Positions 7,157 through 16,044 of a stretch of DNA of 64,000 nt are shown piece by piece. The DNA comes from Bin75 sp965203665. Lineage in GTDB: Bacteria > Nitrospirota > Nitrospiria > Nitrospirales > UBA8639. The notes under the pieces were generated by a model that worked only from the letters and a program-made list of their open reading frames with translations, had not been told where the DNA came from and searched no databases. Location: contig OZ241905.1 in assembly GCA_965203665.1 (NCBI GenBank), forward strand, positions 2,418,001 to 2,482,000, read 5' to 3'. Positions within the stretch are counted from its first letter, which is position 1. Every line of letters begins with the position of its first letter. A program made the translations under genes and the position numbers.

Positions 7157-8233
7157 ATGTTGTACTGGTGGCTGTACCCGCTGCACACGGACATCGCAAT
7201 TTTCAACGTGTTCCGGTATTTGAGCTTTCGGATCATTTACGCAGCCCTGACCGCGTTTATCCTCGCGTTCGTCCTGGCTCCGCCCCTGATTAGGAAATTG
7301 CAGGAACTCGGATTGGGACAACGGATCCGGGAAGAGGGGCCGAGTCACCATCAGGCTAAGCAGGGGACGCCCACCATGGGAGGCATTCTCATTATTTTTT
7401 CCGTGGTGCTCTCGACGCTTCTGTGGGCGGACGTGAGCAATCTGTACGTCTGGCTCGTCGTCCTGTCCATCGTGGGGTTTGGGCTCATCGGGTTTATCGA
7501 CGACTACATCAAGATTTCCCGGGGGCGGTCGGAAGGACTGAGCGTCCTGCAAAAGTTCGCGGCGCAAATCGGCATTGCCTTGGGAATCGGCCTGTTTTTC
7601 TATACCTCTCCCGGGTATTCGACGGAACTCAGTGTGCCGTTTTTCAAGACGTTTACGCCAGACCTGGGGACGTTCTACATTCCGTTCGCCATTCTGGTGA
7701 TCGTGGGCTGCTCCAACGCCGTGAATTTGACGGACGGATTGGACGGGTTGGCGATCGGCCCGGTCATGGTGGCGTCGATGGCGTACGCCGTCGTGGCCTA
7801 TGCCGCCGGAAATAAAGTGGTGTCGGAGTATTTGCTGATTCCGTACATCGAGGGTGCCGGGGAATTAGCCGTCCTGATGGCGGCCGTCTTCGGGTCCAGT
7901 CTTGGGTTCCTGTGGTTCAACGCGTATCCGGCGTCGGTATTCATGGGGGACGTGGGGTCCCTGCCCCTCGGCGCGGCGCTGGGCACGGTCGCCGTGGTCA
8001 GCAAGCACGAGTTGCTGCTGATCCTGGTCGGCGGCGTGTTCGTCATGGAAGCGGCGTCGGTCATCTTTCAAGTGCTGTTCTACAAATCACGCCGGAAACG
8101 GATTTTTCTGATGGCGCCCATCCATCATCATTTTGAGATGAAAGGATGGGAGGAGCCCAAGGTCGTGGTTCGCTTATGGATCGTAGCGATTCTCCTGAGC
8201 CTGTTGAGTCTCAGTACCTTAAAACTGCGTTAA
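7157..8233 (+). CDS. mraY: Phospho-MurNAc-pentapeptide-transferase MraY
   Basis: MraY is the polytopic membrane enzyme that transfers phospho-MurNAc-pentapeptide to undecaprenyl phosphate, forming lipid I. The 358-aa length and roughly ten hydrophobic segments match the family. Diagnostic motifs are TPTMGG (about 75), the acidic DDYIKI, NLTDGLDGLA, FMGDVGSLPLGA and the C-terminal MAPIHHHFE with its histidine triad. An AGGACAGGAAAAG stretch supplies the ribosome-binding site before ATG 7157. Confidence 0.96.
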   Translation: MLYWWLYPLHTDIAIFNVFRYLSFRIIYAALTAFILAFVLAPPLIRKLQELGLGQRIREEGPSHHQAKQGTPTMGGILIIFSVVLSTLLWADVSNLYVWLVVLSIVGFGLIGFIDDYIKISRGRSEGLSVLQKFAAQIGIALGIGLFFYTSPGYSTELSVPFFKTFTPDLGTFYIPFAILVIVGCSNAVNLTDGLDGLAIGPVMVASMAYAVVAYAAGNKVVSEYLLIPYIEGAGELAVLMAAVFGSSLGFLWFNAYPASVFMGDVGSLPLGAALGTVAVVSKHELLLILVGGVFVMEAASVIFQVLFYKSRRKRIFLMAPIHHHFEMKGWEEPKVVVRLWIVAILLSLLSLSTLKLR

Positions 8234-8237
8234 CCCT

Positions 8238-9683
8238 ATGCCTGTGACAATGGAGAACATGTCTCGACGGACGCACCGCACGAATCCACGGCCCCGGACC
8301 CCCGAGCTTGCCGGGCAATCCGTGGCCGTGGTCGGGGCGGGCAAGAGCGGCGCGGCCGCGGCGCGGTTGTTGGTCGCGCTCGGAGCCGAGGTGGCGCTGG
8401 TCGATCACAAGCCTGAAACGGCATGGGGCATGGGGGCATCTGACATCCAGGGGGTTCACCCGTTCGGCGGGGAACGATTTGCGCAGGGACTGGAAGGCGT
8501 CGGCCTGGTGGTCGTGAGTCCGGGTGTGTCTCCGGCCCTTGAGGCGTTCGACGCCGTGCGCCGGCGTGGCGTTCCCATGATCGGCGAGGTGGAATTGGCC
8601 TCCTGGTTCTTTTCCGTGCCCGTCATCGGCGTCACCGGAACGAATGGGAAAAGCACCGTCGTGTCGCTGATTGGAACGCTTTTGGAGGAATGCGGGTCCG
8701 TTCCGTTTGTCGGCGGAAACCTGGGGACGCCGTTAGCGGAAGCCGCCTTGGTCTTTCAGCAGCTCGGAGGCGTGGACCCGGAGGAATCGGCTCCTTTTCA
8801 TGAAATCGTCGCCGAACTGTCGAGCTTTCAATTGGAAACGATCGACCGGTTTCATCCGCACATCGCGGTGCTGCTCAATATCACTCCGGATCATCTGGAC
8901 CGCCATCCGAGCTTCGCCGACTATGCCAAGGCCAAAGCCAACATTTTTCGAAATCAAACTGCAGGGGACTTTGCCGTGCTCAATGCCGACGAGGCGGAAG
9001 TCCTGTCCGTTCGAGATTCGGTGCAGGGGCAACTCGTCGAATTCAGCGTGTTCAAGGAAGTGCCCAGGGGCGTGTGGGTGGACGGTGAGACGATCGTGAC
9101 GCGCTGGAACGGAGAACAAGACGAACTGATGCCGGTTTGCGACGTCCCTCTTCCGGGGATGCACAACGTCTCTAACGTGCTCGCCGCTCTTGCCGTCGGT
9201 TTGGTCAGGGGGTGTTCCCGGGAAGGCATGCGACGGGCCGTCCGATCGTTTCAGGGGCTGCCCCACGTCTGTGAAGTCGTGCGTGAGCGACGAGGCGTGA
9301 CGTTTATCAATGATTCCAAGGGGACAAACGTCGATGCCACGCTGAAAGCCGTCGCCAGTCTTCGGCAGCCCTTCGTCATTATCCTGGGAGGACAAGAAAA
9401 GGGAAGGAGCGAGTTCGGTCGGTTGAAAGGCGCACTCGAGCCGGGCGTCAAACATTGTATCGTGCTGGGAGAATCGGCGGAAGCCATTGCCCGAGCCATT
9501 ACAGGAGTGGGGCCCACCAGCCGCGTGTCTTCCCTGGCCGATGGGGTCGCCTTGGCCGCGGATCTTGCGGTGCCGGGTGACGTCGTGTTGTTTTCTCCGG
9601 CTTGTGCCAGTTTCGACATGTTTCGGGATTATCGCGATCGAGGTCAACAATTTCGCGATCTGGTGAATGCCTTGGCCGATTGA
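8238..9683 (+). CDS. murD: UDP-MurNAc-L-alanine:D-glutamate ligase MurD
   Basis: MurD adds D-glutamate to UDP-MurNAc-L-Ala. The protein has a Rossmann-like N-terminus (VAVVGAGKSGAAAARLL), the P-loop GVTGTNGKST, LNITPDHLDRH, GMHNVSNVLAA and the C-terminal FINDSKGTNVDATLKA and LFSPACASFDMF motifs. At 481 aa it is slightly longer than usual because the first 20-25 residues are poorly conserved. ATG 8238 has no clear ribosome-binding site, and ATG 8259 follows GGAG, so the true start may be seven codons downstream. Confidence 0.94.
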   Translation: MPVTMENMSRRTHRTNPRPRTPELAGQSVAVVGAGKSGAAAARLLVALGAEVALVDHKPETAWGMGASDIQGVHPFGGERFAQGLEGVGLVVVSPGVSPALEAFDAVRRRGVPMIGEVELASWFFSVPVIGVTGTNGKSTVVSLIGTLLEECGSVPFVGGNLGTPLAEAALVFQQLGGVDPEESAPFHEIVAELSSFQLETIDRFHPHIAVLLNITPDHLDRHPSFADYAKAKANIFRNQTAGDFAVLNADEAEVLSVRDSVQGQLVEFSVFKEVPRGVWVDGETIVTRWNGEQDELMPVCDVPLPGMHNVSNVLAALAVGLVRGCSREGMRRAVRSFQGLPHVCEVVRERRGVTFINDSKGTNVDATLKAVASLRQPFVIILGGQEKGRSEFGRLKGALEPGVKHCIVLGESAEAIARAITGVGPTSRVSSLADGVALAADLAVPGDVVLFSPACASFDMFRDYRDRGQQFRDLVNALAD

Positions 9684-9701
9684 TGGATAAGGTGAATAAC
9701 G

Positions 9702-10889
9702 ATGCCCCGCGTTCGCGGCAACAAGATTCAGCTCCCCTTGACATGGAATGCCGGCACCGACAGGCCGGCTTCGCGTCCCATGGATCGGACCGTCCTGATC
9801 GTGACGTATCTGTTGGCCCTCATCGGGCTGATTATCATGTTCAGCGCGAGCGGCGTCATGGCGGAAACGCGTTACGGAGATTCGACGTTTTTCCTGAAAC
9901 GGCAGAGCCTCTGGCTGCTGTCCGGGCTCGTGGCCCTGCATTGGGTGGCTCAACGGGATTACAGCGTGTGGAAAACGCTCACACCGTATGGCTTGTTCTT
10001 GACGTTCTTGCTCTTGGTTCTGGTCCTGCTCCCCTTCCTGGGTACGCAAGTGAATGGCGCCCGTCGGTGGTTTCGTCTGGCAGGGCTTTCCATTCAACCG
10101 GGAGAAATTGCCAAACTGGCCATCGTGTTGTACCTGGCGTCGTTTCTCGTCAGGAAAGAGCAGGATCTCATGACGTTGACTCGCGGCGTGTTGGCTCCCA
10201 TGGCGGTCGTCGGGTTGTTTGCAGGGTTGCTCTTGCTCGAACCCGATATGGGAACGGCCGTGGTCCTGACGTTGTTGTTGTTCGGTCTGCTGTTTCTGGG
10301 CGGGGCCAGGCTTCCCCATCTCCTTCTCCTGGGCCTGGTCCTGCTCGCCGCGGCCTATATGTTGATCATGCAGTCCGATTATCGCCGTCGCCGGTTGTTG
10401 AATTTTTTGGATCCTTGGAAGGACTCGGCCGATACGGGCTTTCAACTCACGCAATCGTTTGTTGCGTTGGGGAACGGCGGGTGGTTCGGCGTGGGCTTGG
10501 GTGAGGGGCGACAAAAGTTGTTTTTTCTGCCTGAAGCGCACACGGATTTTGTGCTGGCCCTTGTCGGGGAAGAACTCGGGTTTCTCGGGACGGGGTTGCT
10601 GATTGCCTTATTCGCGATCCTGATCGTCAAGGGCTTTAAAATTGCAGGACAGGCCCCCGATGCTTTTGGCCGGCATTTGGCCTGTGGGATCACCTTACTG
10701 GTCGGGATACAGGTGCTGATCAACATGAGCGTGGTGTCCGGTTTGCTGCCGACGAAAGGATTGACGTTGCCGTTCGTGAGCTATGGGGGCTCTTCGTTGA
10801 TCGTGAGTCTGGTGGCGATGGGCATTCTCTTGAGTATTTCCCGGGCTGGTCCATCGGGCCGCCCCCTTTCTTCGTTCGGGATGGGATGA
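9702..10889 (+). CDS. ftsW: Septal peptidoglycan glycosyltransferase FtsW
   Basis: FtsW is a SEDS-family membrane glycosyltransferase that works with FtsI at the septum. The 395-aa protein has about ten membrane segments, beginning with TVLIVTYLLALIGLIIMFSA. It also has the conserved extracellular NGARRWFRLAGLSIQPGE loop, GNGGWFGVGLGEGRQK and PFVSYGGSSL near the end. The N-terminal 26 residues are hydrophilic; ATG 9780 (MDRTVLIV) is an alternative start. It overlaps murG by ATGA. Confidence 0.93.
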   Translation: MPRVRGNKIQLPLTWNAGTDRPASRPMDRTVLIVTYLLALIGLIIMFSASGVMAETRYGDSTFFLKRQSLWLLSGLVALHWVAQRDYSVWKTLTPYGLFLTFLLLVLVLLPFLGTQVNGARRWFRLAGLSIQPGEIAKLAIVLYLASFLVRKEQDLMTLTRGVLAPMAVVGLFAGLLLLEPDMGTAVVLTLLLFGLLFLGGARLPHLLLLGLVLLAAAYMLIMQSDYRRRRLLNFLDPWKDSADTGFQLTQSFVALGNGGWFGVGLGEGRQKLFFLPEAHTDFVLALVGEELGFLGTGLLIALFAILIVKGFKIAGQAPDAFGRHLACGITLLVGIQVLINMSVVSGLLPTKGLTLPFVSYGGSSLIVSLVAMGILLSISRAGPSGRPLSSFGMG

Positions 10890-11995
10890 ACGTGGTGATT
10901 GCAGCAGGTGGCACGGGAGGACATGTTTACCCGGCGTTGGCGTTGGCCGAAGAGTTTTGTCGTCAAGCGGCCTCTATCTCCGTGACGGTGGTGGGGACGG
11001 GTCGAGACCTCGAGCGGACGATGATGGCCGGTACGCCGTGGCGGATGGAAACCCTGCGAGTACAGGGAGTGGCAGGTCGAGGGATCTGGTCTTCCATCAA
11101 GGCGCTGCTGCTGATCCCCGGGGCGGTGTGGCACTGCCTTCGCTTGTTGCGCGCGTCCAAAGCGAAGCTCGTCGTGAGTACCGGTGGTTATACAAGCCCT
11201 CCGGTCGTCTTCGCGGCCTGGCTGTTGAGAATCCCGCGAGCCATCGTGGAACTGAACGCGATTCCGGGCATAGCCAACCGCGTCTTGGGACCGCTGGCCG
11301 ATCGCATTTTCGTTTCGTTCGAACGTGCCAGACCCTATTTTCACGCCGATAAGGTCACCGTGGTGGGAACCCCGTTGCGACGGGCGTTTGCCGCTCCGCC
11401 GCCGAGCCCCGGATCGGGCCGGATCGACACCCTGTTGATTTGTGGCGGCAGTCAAGGCGCCCGGGCCATGAACTCCATTGTGCTCGACGCGGTTCAGATC
11501 TCTTCCCGGATTCAAAGCCGGCTCACGGTGATTCATCAGTCGGGATCGAACGACTTCGATCGTGTGACTGAAGCTTATCGCCACATGAACGTGGAAGCGG
11601 AAGTGGTGCCGTTTGTTGCGGATATGCCCGGGACGCTTCGCCGGGCGGATCTGGTCATCTGTCGGTGCGGGGCTCTGACGTTATCGGAAATCGCCGCCTG
11701 TGCCAAGCCTTCCATCCTCATTCCGTTTCCGCAGGCAACGCATAATCACCAGGAATCCAACGCCCGGGTCGTGGAGCAGGCAGGGGCGGGCATCGTGCTG
11801 CTGCAGCCCGCGCTGACCGGTGCGAAGTTGGCAGAAGAGATTGAAGGGTTGCTGGACCACCCGGACCGCGTTCGACACATGGCGGAACAAAGCCTGCGGT
11901 TGCGAAACACCGGTTCGGCCGAGGCCATGGTCCACGAGTGTTTTCGGTTGTTGGGGCAACGTCCCCCTGAACGTACGATGACGAACGGTGTTTAG
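10886..11995 (+). CDS. murG: UDP-GlcNAc:lipid I N-acetylglucosaminyltransferase MurG
   Basis: MurG adds GlcNAc to lipid I on the inner face of the membrane to make lipid II. The 369-aa GT28 protein carries the N-terminal glycine-rich loop GGTGGHVYPALALAEEF, STGGYTSPPVV, LNAIPGIANR, the second glycine-rich loop CGGSQGARAMN and the sugar-nucleotide motif PFPQATHNHQESNA. It overlaps ftsW by 4 bases at the start and murC by 8 bases at the end. Confidence 0.95.
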   Translation: MNVVIAAGGTGGHVYPALALAEEFCRQAASISVTVVGTGRDLERTMMAGTPWRMETLRVQGVAGRGIWSSIKALLLIPGAVWHCLRLLRASKAKLVVSTGGYTSPPVVFAAWLLRIPRAIVELNAIPGIANRVLGPLADRIFVSFERARPYFHADKVTVVGTPLRRAFAAPPPSPGSGRIDTLLICGGSQGARAMNSIVLDAVQISSRIQSRLTVIHQSGSNDFDRVTEAYRHMNVEAEVVPFVADMPGTLRRADLVICRCGALTLSEIAACAKPSILIPFPQATHNHQESNARVVEQAGAGIVLLQPALTGAKLAEEIEGLLDHPDRVRHMAEQSLRLRNTGSAEAMVHECFRLLGQRPPERTMTNGV

Positions 11996-13364
11996 AAAGA
12001 TTCGGCATATTCATCTCGTGGGGATCGGTGGGAGTGGGATGAGCGGCATCGCCGAAGTGTTGTTGACGTTGGGCTATCACGTCACGGGGTCCGACGTGGC
12101 TCCGTCGGAGAATACGCGTCGGTTGGAAACCCTTGGAGGACACATCGCCATCGGGCATGACGCTTCCCACGTGGAAGGAGCACAAGTGGTGGTGATTTCT
12201 TCAGCCGTTCAGGCGTCGAACCCGGAAGTGGTGGCTGCGAAACAGCGAGTCGTGCCGGTGATTCCAAGGGCCGAAATGTTGGCGGAACTCATGCGACTCA
12301 AATTCGGCGTGGCGATTGCCGGGGCTCACGGGAAAACCACGACGACGTCCATTGTCGCGTCGGTGTTGGCGCATGCGGGCCTTGATCCGACGTTCGTCGT
12401 GGGAGGGAAGGTGAATGCCATGGGCACTCACGCCAGGTTGGGGCGAAGTGACCTCCTCATTACCGAAGCCGATGAAAGCGACGGGTCGTTCCTTCGACTG
12501 TCTCCCGCCATTGCGGTGGTGACGAATATCGATCGGGAGCATCTTGACCACTATGGATCCATGGATCGACTGAAATCGGCCTTTTTGGAATTCGTCAATA
12601 AAGTGCCGTTTTATGGCGTCGCCATTTTGTGCGCGGATGACGCGTTTCTTCGGGAGATGCTGCCTCAGGTCCAGAAGCGATACGTGACCTTCGGCCGGGA
12701 GGCGTCAGGCTCCTCCAAGCCGGATTTGTATGCCACGGATATCGAAATCAAGGGACAGACCACGAATTTTCGCGTGCAGTCTCACGAACAGAAATTGGGG
12801 CCGTTTCGGCTCATGATTCCGGGCGTCCACAACGTGTCCAACGCGTTGGCTGCGATCGGGGTGGGTTTGGAACTGGACGTCCCGCTCGACTTGATTCGTG
12901 CCGGCGTGGCCTCGTTCTCCGGTGTCGAACGGCGATTTCATATCCGTGGAGAGAAACAGGGCATCGTGGTCGTGGACGATTACGGCCATCACCCGACGGA
13001 AATCCGGGTGACCCTGGAGGCGGCCAGATCCGTATGGCCGGGGCGGTTGGTGGTGATCTTCCAGCCTCACCGGTACAGCCGGACGCATGATCTGTTGGAT
13101 GAATTTGCGAAAGCCTTTGAGCAAGCCGACGTCCTGTACGTGATGCCGATATATGCGGCAGGCGAAACGTCGATCGACGGCGTGTCCGGGGAAATCCTGG
13201 CCGACCGAATCCGGACCATGGGTCACCCCGCCGTCCATTGGGTGGAGAAACGGGACGAGTTGGTCGGTCGGTTGGTCTCTGAACTTCGATCCGGTGATAC
13301 GGTGCTCACGCTGGGCGCCGGAGACGTGTGGAAGGTGGGAGTCGAGTTGTTGGAGTCGGTGTGA
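11988..13364 (+). CDS. murC: UDP-N-acetylmuramate:L-alanine ligase MurC
   Basis: MurC adds L-alanine, the first stem-peptide residue. The 458-aa protein shows the family motifs in order: GIGGSGMSGIAEVL at residues 11-24, P-loop GAHGKTTTTS, EADESDGSFL, NIDREHLDHYG, GVHNVSNALAA, GVERRF and VDDYGHHPTEI. The GTG start lies inside the murG 3' end, which is typical of the compact dcw cluster. Murein peptide ligase (Mpl) is the close alternative, but the context next to murG and murB supports MurC. Confidence 0.95.
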   Translation: MFRKIRHIHLVGIGGSGMSGIAEVLLTLGYHVTGSDVAPSENTRRLETLGGHIAIGHDASHVEGAQVVVISSAVQASNPEVVAAKQRVVPVIPRAEMLAELMRLKFGVAIAGAHGKTTTTSIVASVLAHAGLDPTFVVGGKVNAMGTHARLGRSDLLITEADESDGSFLRLSPAIAVVTNIDREHLDHYGSMDRLKSAFLEFVNKVPFYGVAILCADDAFLREMLPQVQKRYVTFGREASGSSKPDLYATDIEIKGQTTNFRVQSHEQKLGPFRLMIPGVHNVSNALAAIGVGLELDVPLDLIRAGVASFSGVERRFHIRGEKQGIVVVDDYGHHPTEIRVTLEAARSVWPGRLVVIFQPHRYSRTHDLLDEFAKAFEQADVLYVMPIYAAGETSIDGVSGEILADRIRTMGHPAVHWVEKRDELVGRLVSELRSGDTVLTLGAGDVWKVGVELLESV

Positions 13365-13397
13365 GCTTATGGAGCGGACTGCCGGGGAGCGGGAGAC

Positions 13398-14309
13398 GTG
13401 TTGACCGTGTCGAGCCATCATGATTTGAAAACGGCCCTGTCGGGGGTCCGCGGAGAAGTCGCGTTTGACGCGCCGTTGGCAGCGTTGACGTCGCTGTGCA
13501 TCGGGGGGCCGGCCGACGCGTTGGTGAGCCCGGAAGACGTGCATGACGTGTGCCGGATCGTTCGTCAAGCGCAGACGGCCCGGATTCCCATCATGGTGTT
13601 GGGGGGCACGAACCTGTTGGTGCGGGACGGTGGTATTCGAGGCATCGTCTTGAGTTTAGCCAATTTGGCAGCCATTGAAATAGAGGACACCCGGCTCGTG
13701 TTCGCCGAAGCCGGCGCGCGGATGCCGGTTCTGCTGGGCTTTGCCGTGCATCACGGGTTATCGGGTCTTGAGTGGGCGGCCGGCATCCCCGGGACCGTTG
13801 GGGGCGCGGTCGTGATGAATGCCGGCACGAAGCTGGGAGAAATGCAAGACTGTTTGGACGCCATTCAAATGGTTGATCTCGAGGGCCGTTTAGTGACCCA
13901 TGCCGCGGCGTCCGTCGGTTTTGCGTATCGTTCGGTCAGCCTGCCCGAAGGCGTGGTGGTGGGCGCGTGGCTTCGTCTCACCCCTGCCTCTCGGGAAACC
14001 ATTGATTCACGCACCAAGTCGTATCTGCAATATCGAAAGCAATCGCAACCCCTTTCGCAACCCAATGCCGGGTCGGTGTTCAAGAATCCTCAAGGGACCA
14101 CGGCCGGCCGGCTGATCGAAGAAGCCGGTTTGAAGGGGTACCGGGTGGGGGATGCGCAAGTCTCCACCAAACATGCGAATTTTATCGTCAACCTCGGACA
14201 GGCACGTTCCGCAGACGTGCTCCAACTTATCGAAACGATCCAACGGGAAGTGTCGCGGCAGACGGGCATCACGTTGGAATTGGAATGGAAAGTGGTGGGC
14301 GAGCGGTAG
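13398..14309 (+). CDS. murB: UDP-N-acetylenolpyruvoylglucosamine reductase MurB
   Basis: MurB is the FAD/NADPH enzyme that reduces UDP-GlcNAc-enolpyruvate to UDP-MurNAc. The 303-aa protein has the FAD-binding PCMH domain with GIPGTVGGAVVMNAG (about 131-145), GSVFKNPQG carrying the catalytic serine, and AGRLIEEAGLKGYRVG. It ends with a glutamate-containing C-terminus. The GTG start at 13398 follows CGGGAG. One oddity is the FAD pyrophosphate loop: it reads L-G-G-T-N (68-72), one residue shorter than the usual L-G-x-G-S-N. Confidence 0.93.
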   Translation: MLTVSSHHDLKTALSGVRGEVAFDAPLAALTSLCIGGPADALVSPEDVHDVCRIVRQAQTARIPIMVLGGTNLLVRDGGIRGIVLSLANLAAIEIEDTRLVFAEAGARMPVLLGFAVHHGLSGLEWAAGIPGTVGGAVVMNAGTKLGEMQDCLDAIQMVDLEGRLVTHAAASVGFAYRSVSLPEGVVVGAWLRLTPASRETIDSRTKSYLQYRKQSQPLSQPNAGSVFKNPQGTTAGRLIEEAGLKGYRVGDAQVSTKHANFIVNLGQARSADVLQLIETIQREVSRQTGITLELEWKVVGER

Positions 14310-14324
14310 GATGCGAATGCACCG

Positions 14325-15278
14325 ATGCCATTAACCTCAGCCCGTATAGGAGTCCTCATGGGAGGGCAATCGGCTGAACGAGAAATTTCCTTGAAGACCG
14401 GGCAGGAGGTCTATGCCGCGTTGGTTCGTAAAGGGTATGCCGCCACCCGCATCGACGTGGACGTCTCCCTGCCGCGCAAACTACGGGCGCGCAAGGTACA
14501 ACTGGCCTTTCTCGCCCTGCATGGTCGGGGTGGAGAGGACGGTACGGTGCAGGGCCTGTTGGAGGTCATGGGTATTCCGTATACCGGTTCGGGAGTCCAA
14601 GCCAGCGCCATGGGCATGAATAAAGCGGTGACCAAGGCCTTCGTGCGGATGCACGGGGTTCCCGTCGCACCCGGGGTCGTTATGCAGCGGACCGGCAACC
14701 GGGCCATGCCGGCACAACTGTCGTGGCCCGTGGTCGTCAAACCCGCGAATGAGGGTTCCACGGTGGGCGTGTCGGTGGTGCGAAAGCCCTCGCAGTGGAA
14801 GGGTGCGCTGACGCGCGCTTTTGAACGCGATCATGAAGTGCTCGTGGAATCGTTTATCGACGGTCGTGAACTTGCCGTGTCCGTGTTGGACGGCGAAGCC
14901 TTGCCCCCGGTCGAGATTGTCGCACCCAATGCATTCTATGATTATGCCGCCAAATATGAGAAAGCCGAAACACGGTACCTGTGTCCGGCCCCCGTCACCA
15001 TGGGGCAGGAGCAACGGGTGAAGGCCTTGGCGGTTCGGGCCTACCGGGTGTTGGGCTGTGCGGGCGCAGCCAGAGTCGACTTCCGGCTCAACCGCTTCGG
15101 CAGGCCCGTTTTTTTGGAAATCAACACGATCCCCGGGATGACCCGGAGAAGTTTGTTGCCCATGTCCGCGGCCCAGGCCGGTCTTGATTACGATTTGCTG
15201 ACGGAACGGATTTTGCAGTCCGGTCTGGCGCGGCAATCGAGTTGGAGGACAACGAAGGGGAGGAACGGACGGGCGTGA
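14325..15278 (+). CDS. ddl: D-alanine--D-alanine ligase
   Basis: Ddl is an ATP-grasp enzyme that makes D-Ala-D-Ala for MurF. The 317-aa product has GGQSAEREISLKTG at the N-terminus, FLALHGRGGEDGTVQGLLE, PVVVKPANEGSTVGV and the metal-binding C-terminal segment VFLEINTIPGMT. Its position between murB and ftsQ is standard for dcw clusters. Its last four bases overlap the GTG start chosen for ftsQ. Confidence 0.95.
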   Translation: MPLTSARIGVLMGGQSAEREISLKTGQEVYAALVRKGYAATRIDVDVSLPRKLRARKVQLAFLALHGRGGEDGTVQGLLEVMGIPYTGSGVQASAMGMNKAVTKAFVRMHGVPVAPGVVMQRTGNRAMPAQLSWPVVVKPANEGSTVGVSVVRKPSQWKGALTRAFERDHEVLVESFIDGRELAVSVLDGEALPPVEIVAPNAFYDYAAKYEKAETRYLCPAPVTMGQEQRVKALAVRAYRVLGCAGAARVDFRLNRFGRPVFLEINTIPGMTRRSLLPMSAAQAGLDYDLLTERILQSGLARQSSWRTTKGRNGRA

Positions 15279-16036
15279 GCCGCGAAAATCGATCACTTCG
15301 GCAGACGTCGTCACGAAGGCGGCGGCCCCGCATAATTCAGGGCGGGCTGCTCGGCATTCTGGTGACCCTCGGTATGCTGGGCTATCAGTGGCTCCCATCG
15401 GCCGTGGCCGGTTTGTTGTCCATCGAGCGCGTGTCCATATCCGGTACCGAACGGCTCGATCGTCGAGTCGTGCTGTCGCTGTTGGATTTGCCTGATGATC
15501 GTTCGTTGCTTTCGGTGGATCTCGCAAGCCTGGAACAGAAAGTGGAGGCGCATCCTGCGGTGGCGTCCGCGTCGGTCGGGCGAGTCCTGCCTCACACCCT
15601 GACGGTGATCGTGGTCGAGCGAAAGCCGGCCGCGTTGTTTCAACACGCGGGAGGAACGTTGTTTTTGGATAAAGAAGGAGTGGTGCTGTCCCTTGCGCCG
15701 GACAGGCCGGTGGGGACGTTGCCTGAACTGAGAGGGCTTTCAGCGGTGAAGATTTTGGGTGGCGATCTCAAGATACAAGCTCAGGCTCGGAAAGGGCTCC
15801 GTTTCGCCAAACACCTGCAGCGCCACGTCGGCCCTGCCGTAAGCGTCGACTTACGTGATGCACGGTTCATGGTCGGAAAAGCCGACGGGCTGGTTTTTCG
15901 GGTGAAGAACGAATTCAAAGACATGTGGCAGCCGTATCTCGAAGTGAAGCCGTCACTTCGAGAACGCTTCCGTCAAGGAACGTATGAGATTGATTTGCGG
16001 TTCGCCGACAAGGTGATCGTTCGCAAGAAAGGGTGA
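15275..16036 (+). CDS. ftsQ: Cell division protein FtsQ
   Basis: FtsQ is a bitopic divisome protein that bridges early and late division proteins. From GTG 15275 the product is 253 aa: a basic cytoplasmic tail (SSRRRRPRI), a membrane helix (about 22-45), then a POTRA domain beginning IERVSISGTERLD and the FtsQ/DivIB domain. This start was preferred over TTG 15242 because it gives a GTGA overlap with ddl and follows GGGGAGG at 15257-15263. The end overlaps the possible GTG start of ftsA. Confidence 0.87.
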   Translation: MSRENRSLRQTSSRRRRPRIIQGGLLGILVTLGMLGYQWLPSAVAGLLSIERVSISGTERLDRRVVLSLLDLPDDRSLLSVDLASLEQKVEAHPAVASASVGRVLPHTLTVIVVERKPAALFQHAGGTLFLDKEGVVLSLAPDRPVGTLPELRGLSAVKILGGDLKIQAQARKGLRFAKHLQRHVGPAVSVDLRDARFMVGKADGLVFRVKNEFKDMWQPYLEVKPSLRERFRQGTYEIDLRFADKVIVRKKG

Positions 16037-16044
16037 ACAAGCTC

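Noticed and set aside
8733..10541. Long 602-codon minus-strand frame opposite murD and ftsW
   Set aside because: It is antisense to two certain genes, with Gln/His/Arg-rich composition typical of shadow frames in GC-rich coding DNA.
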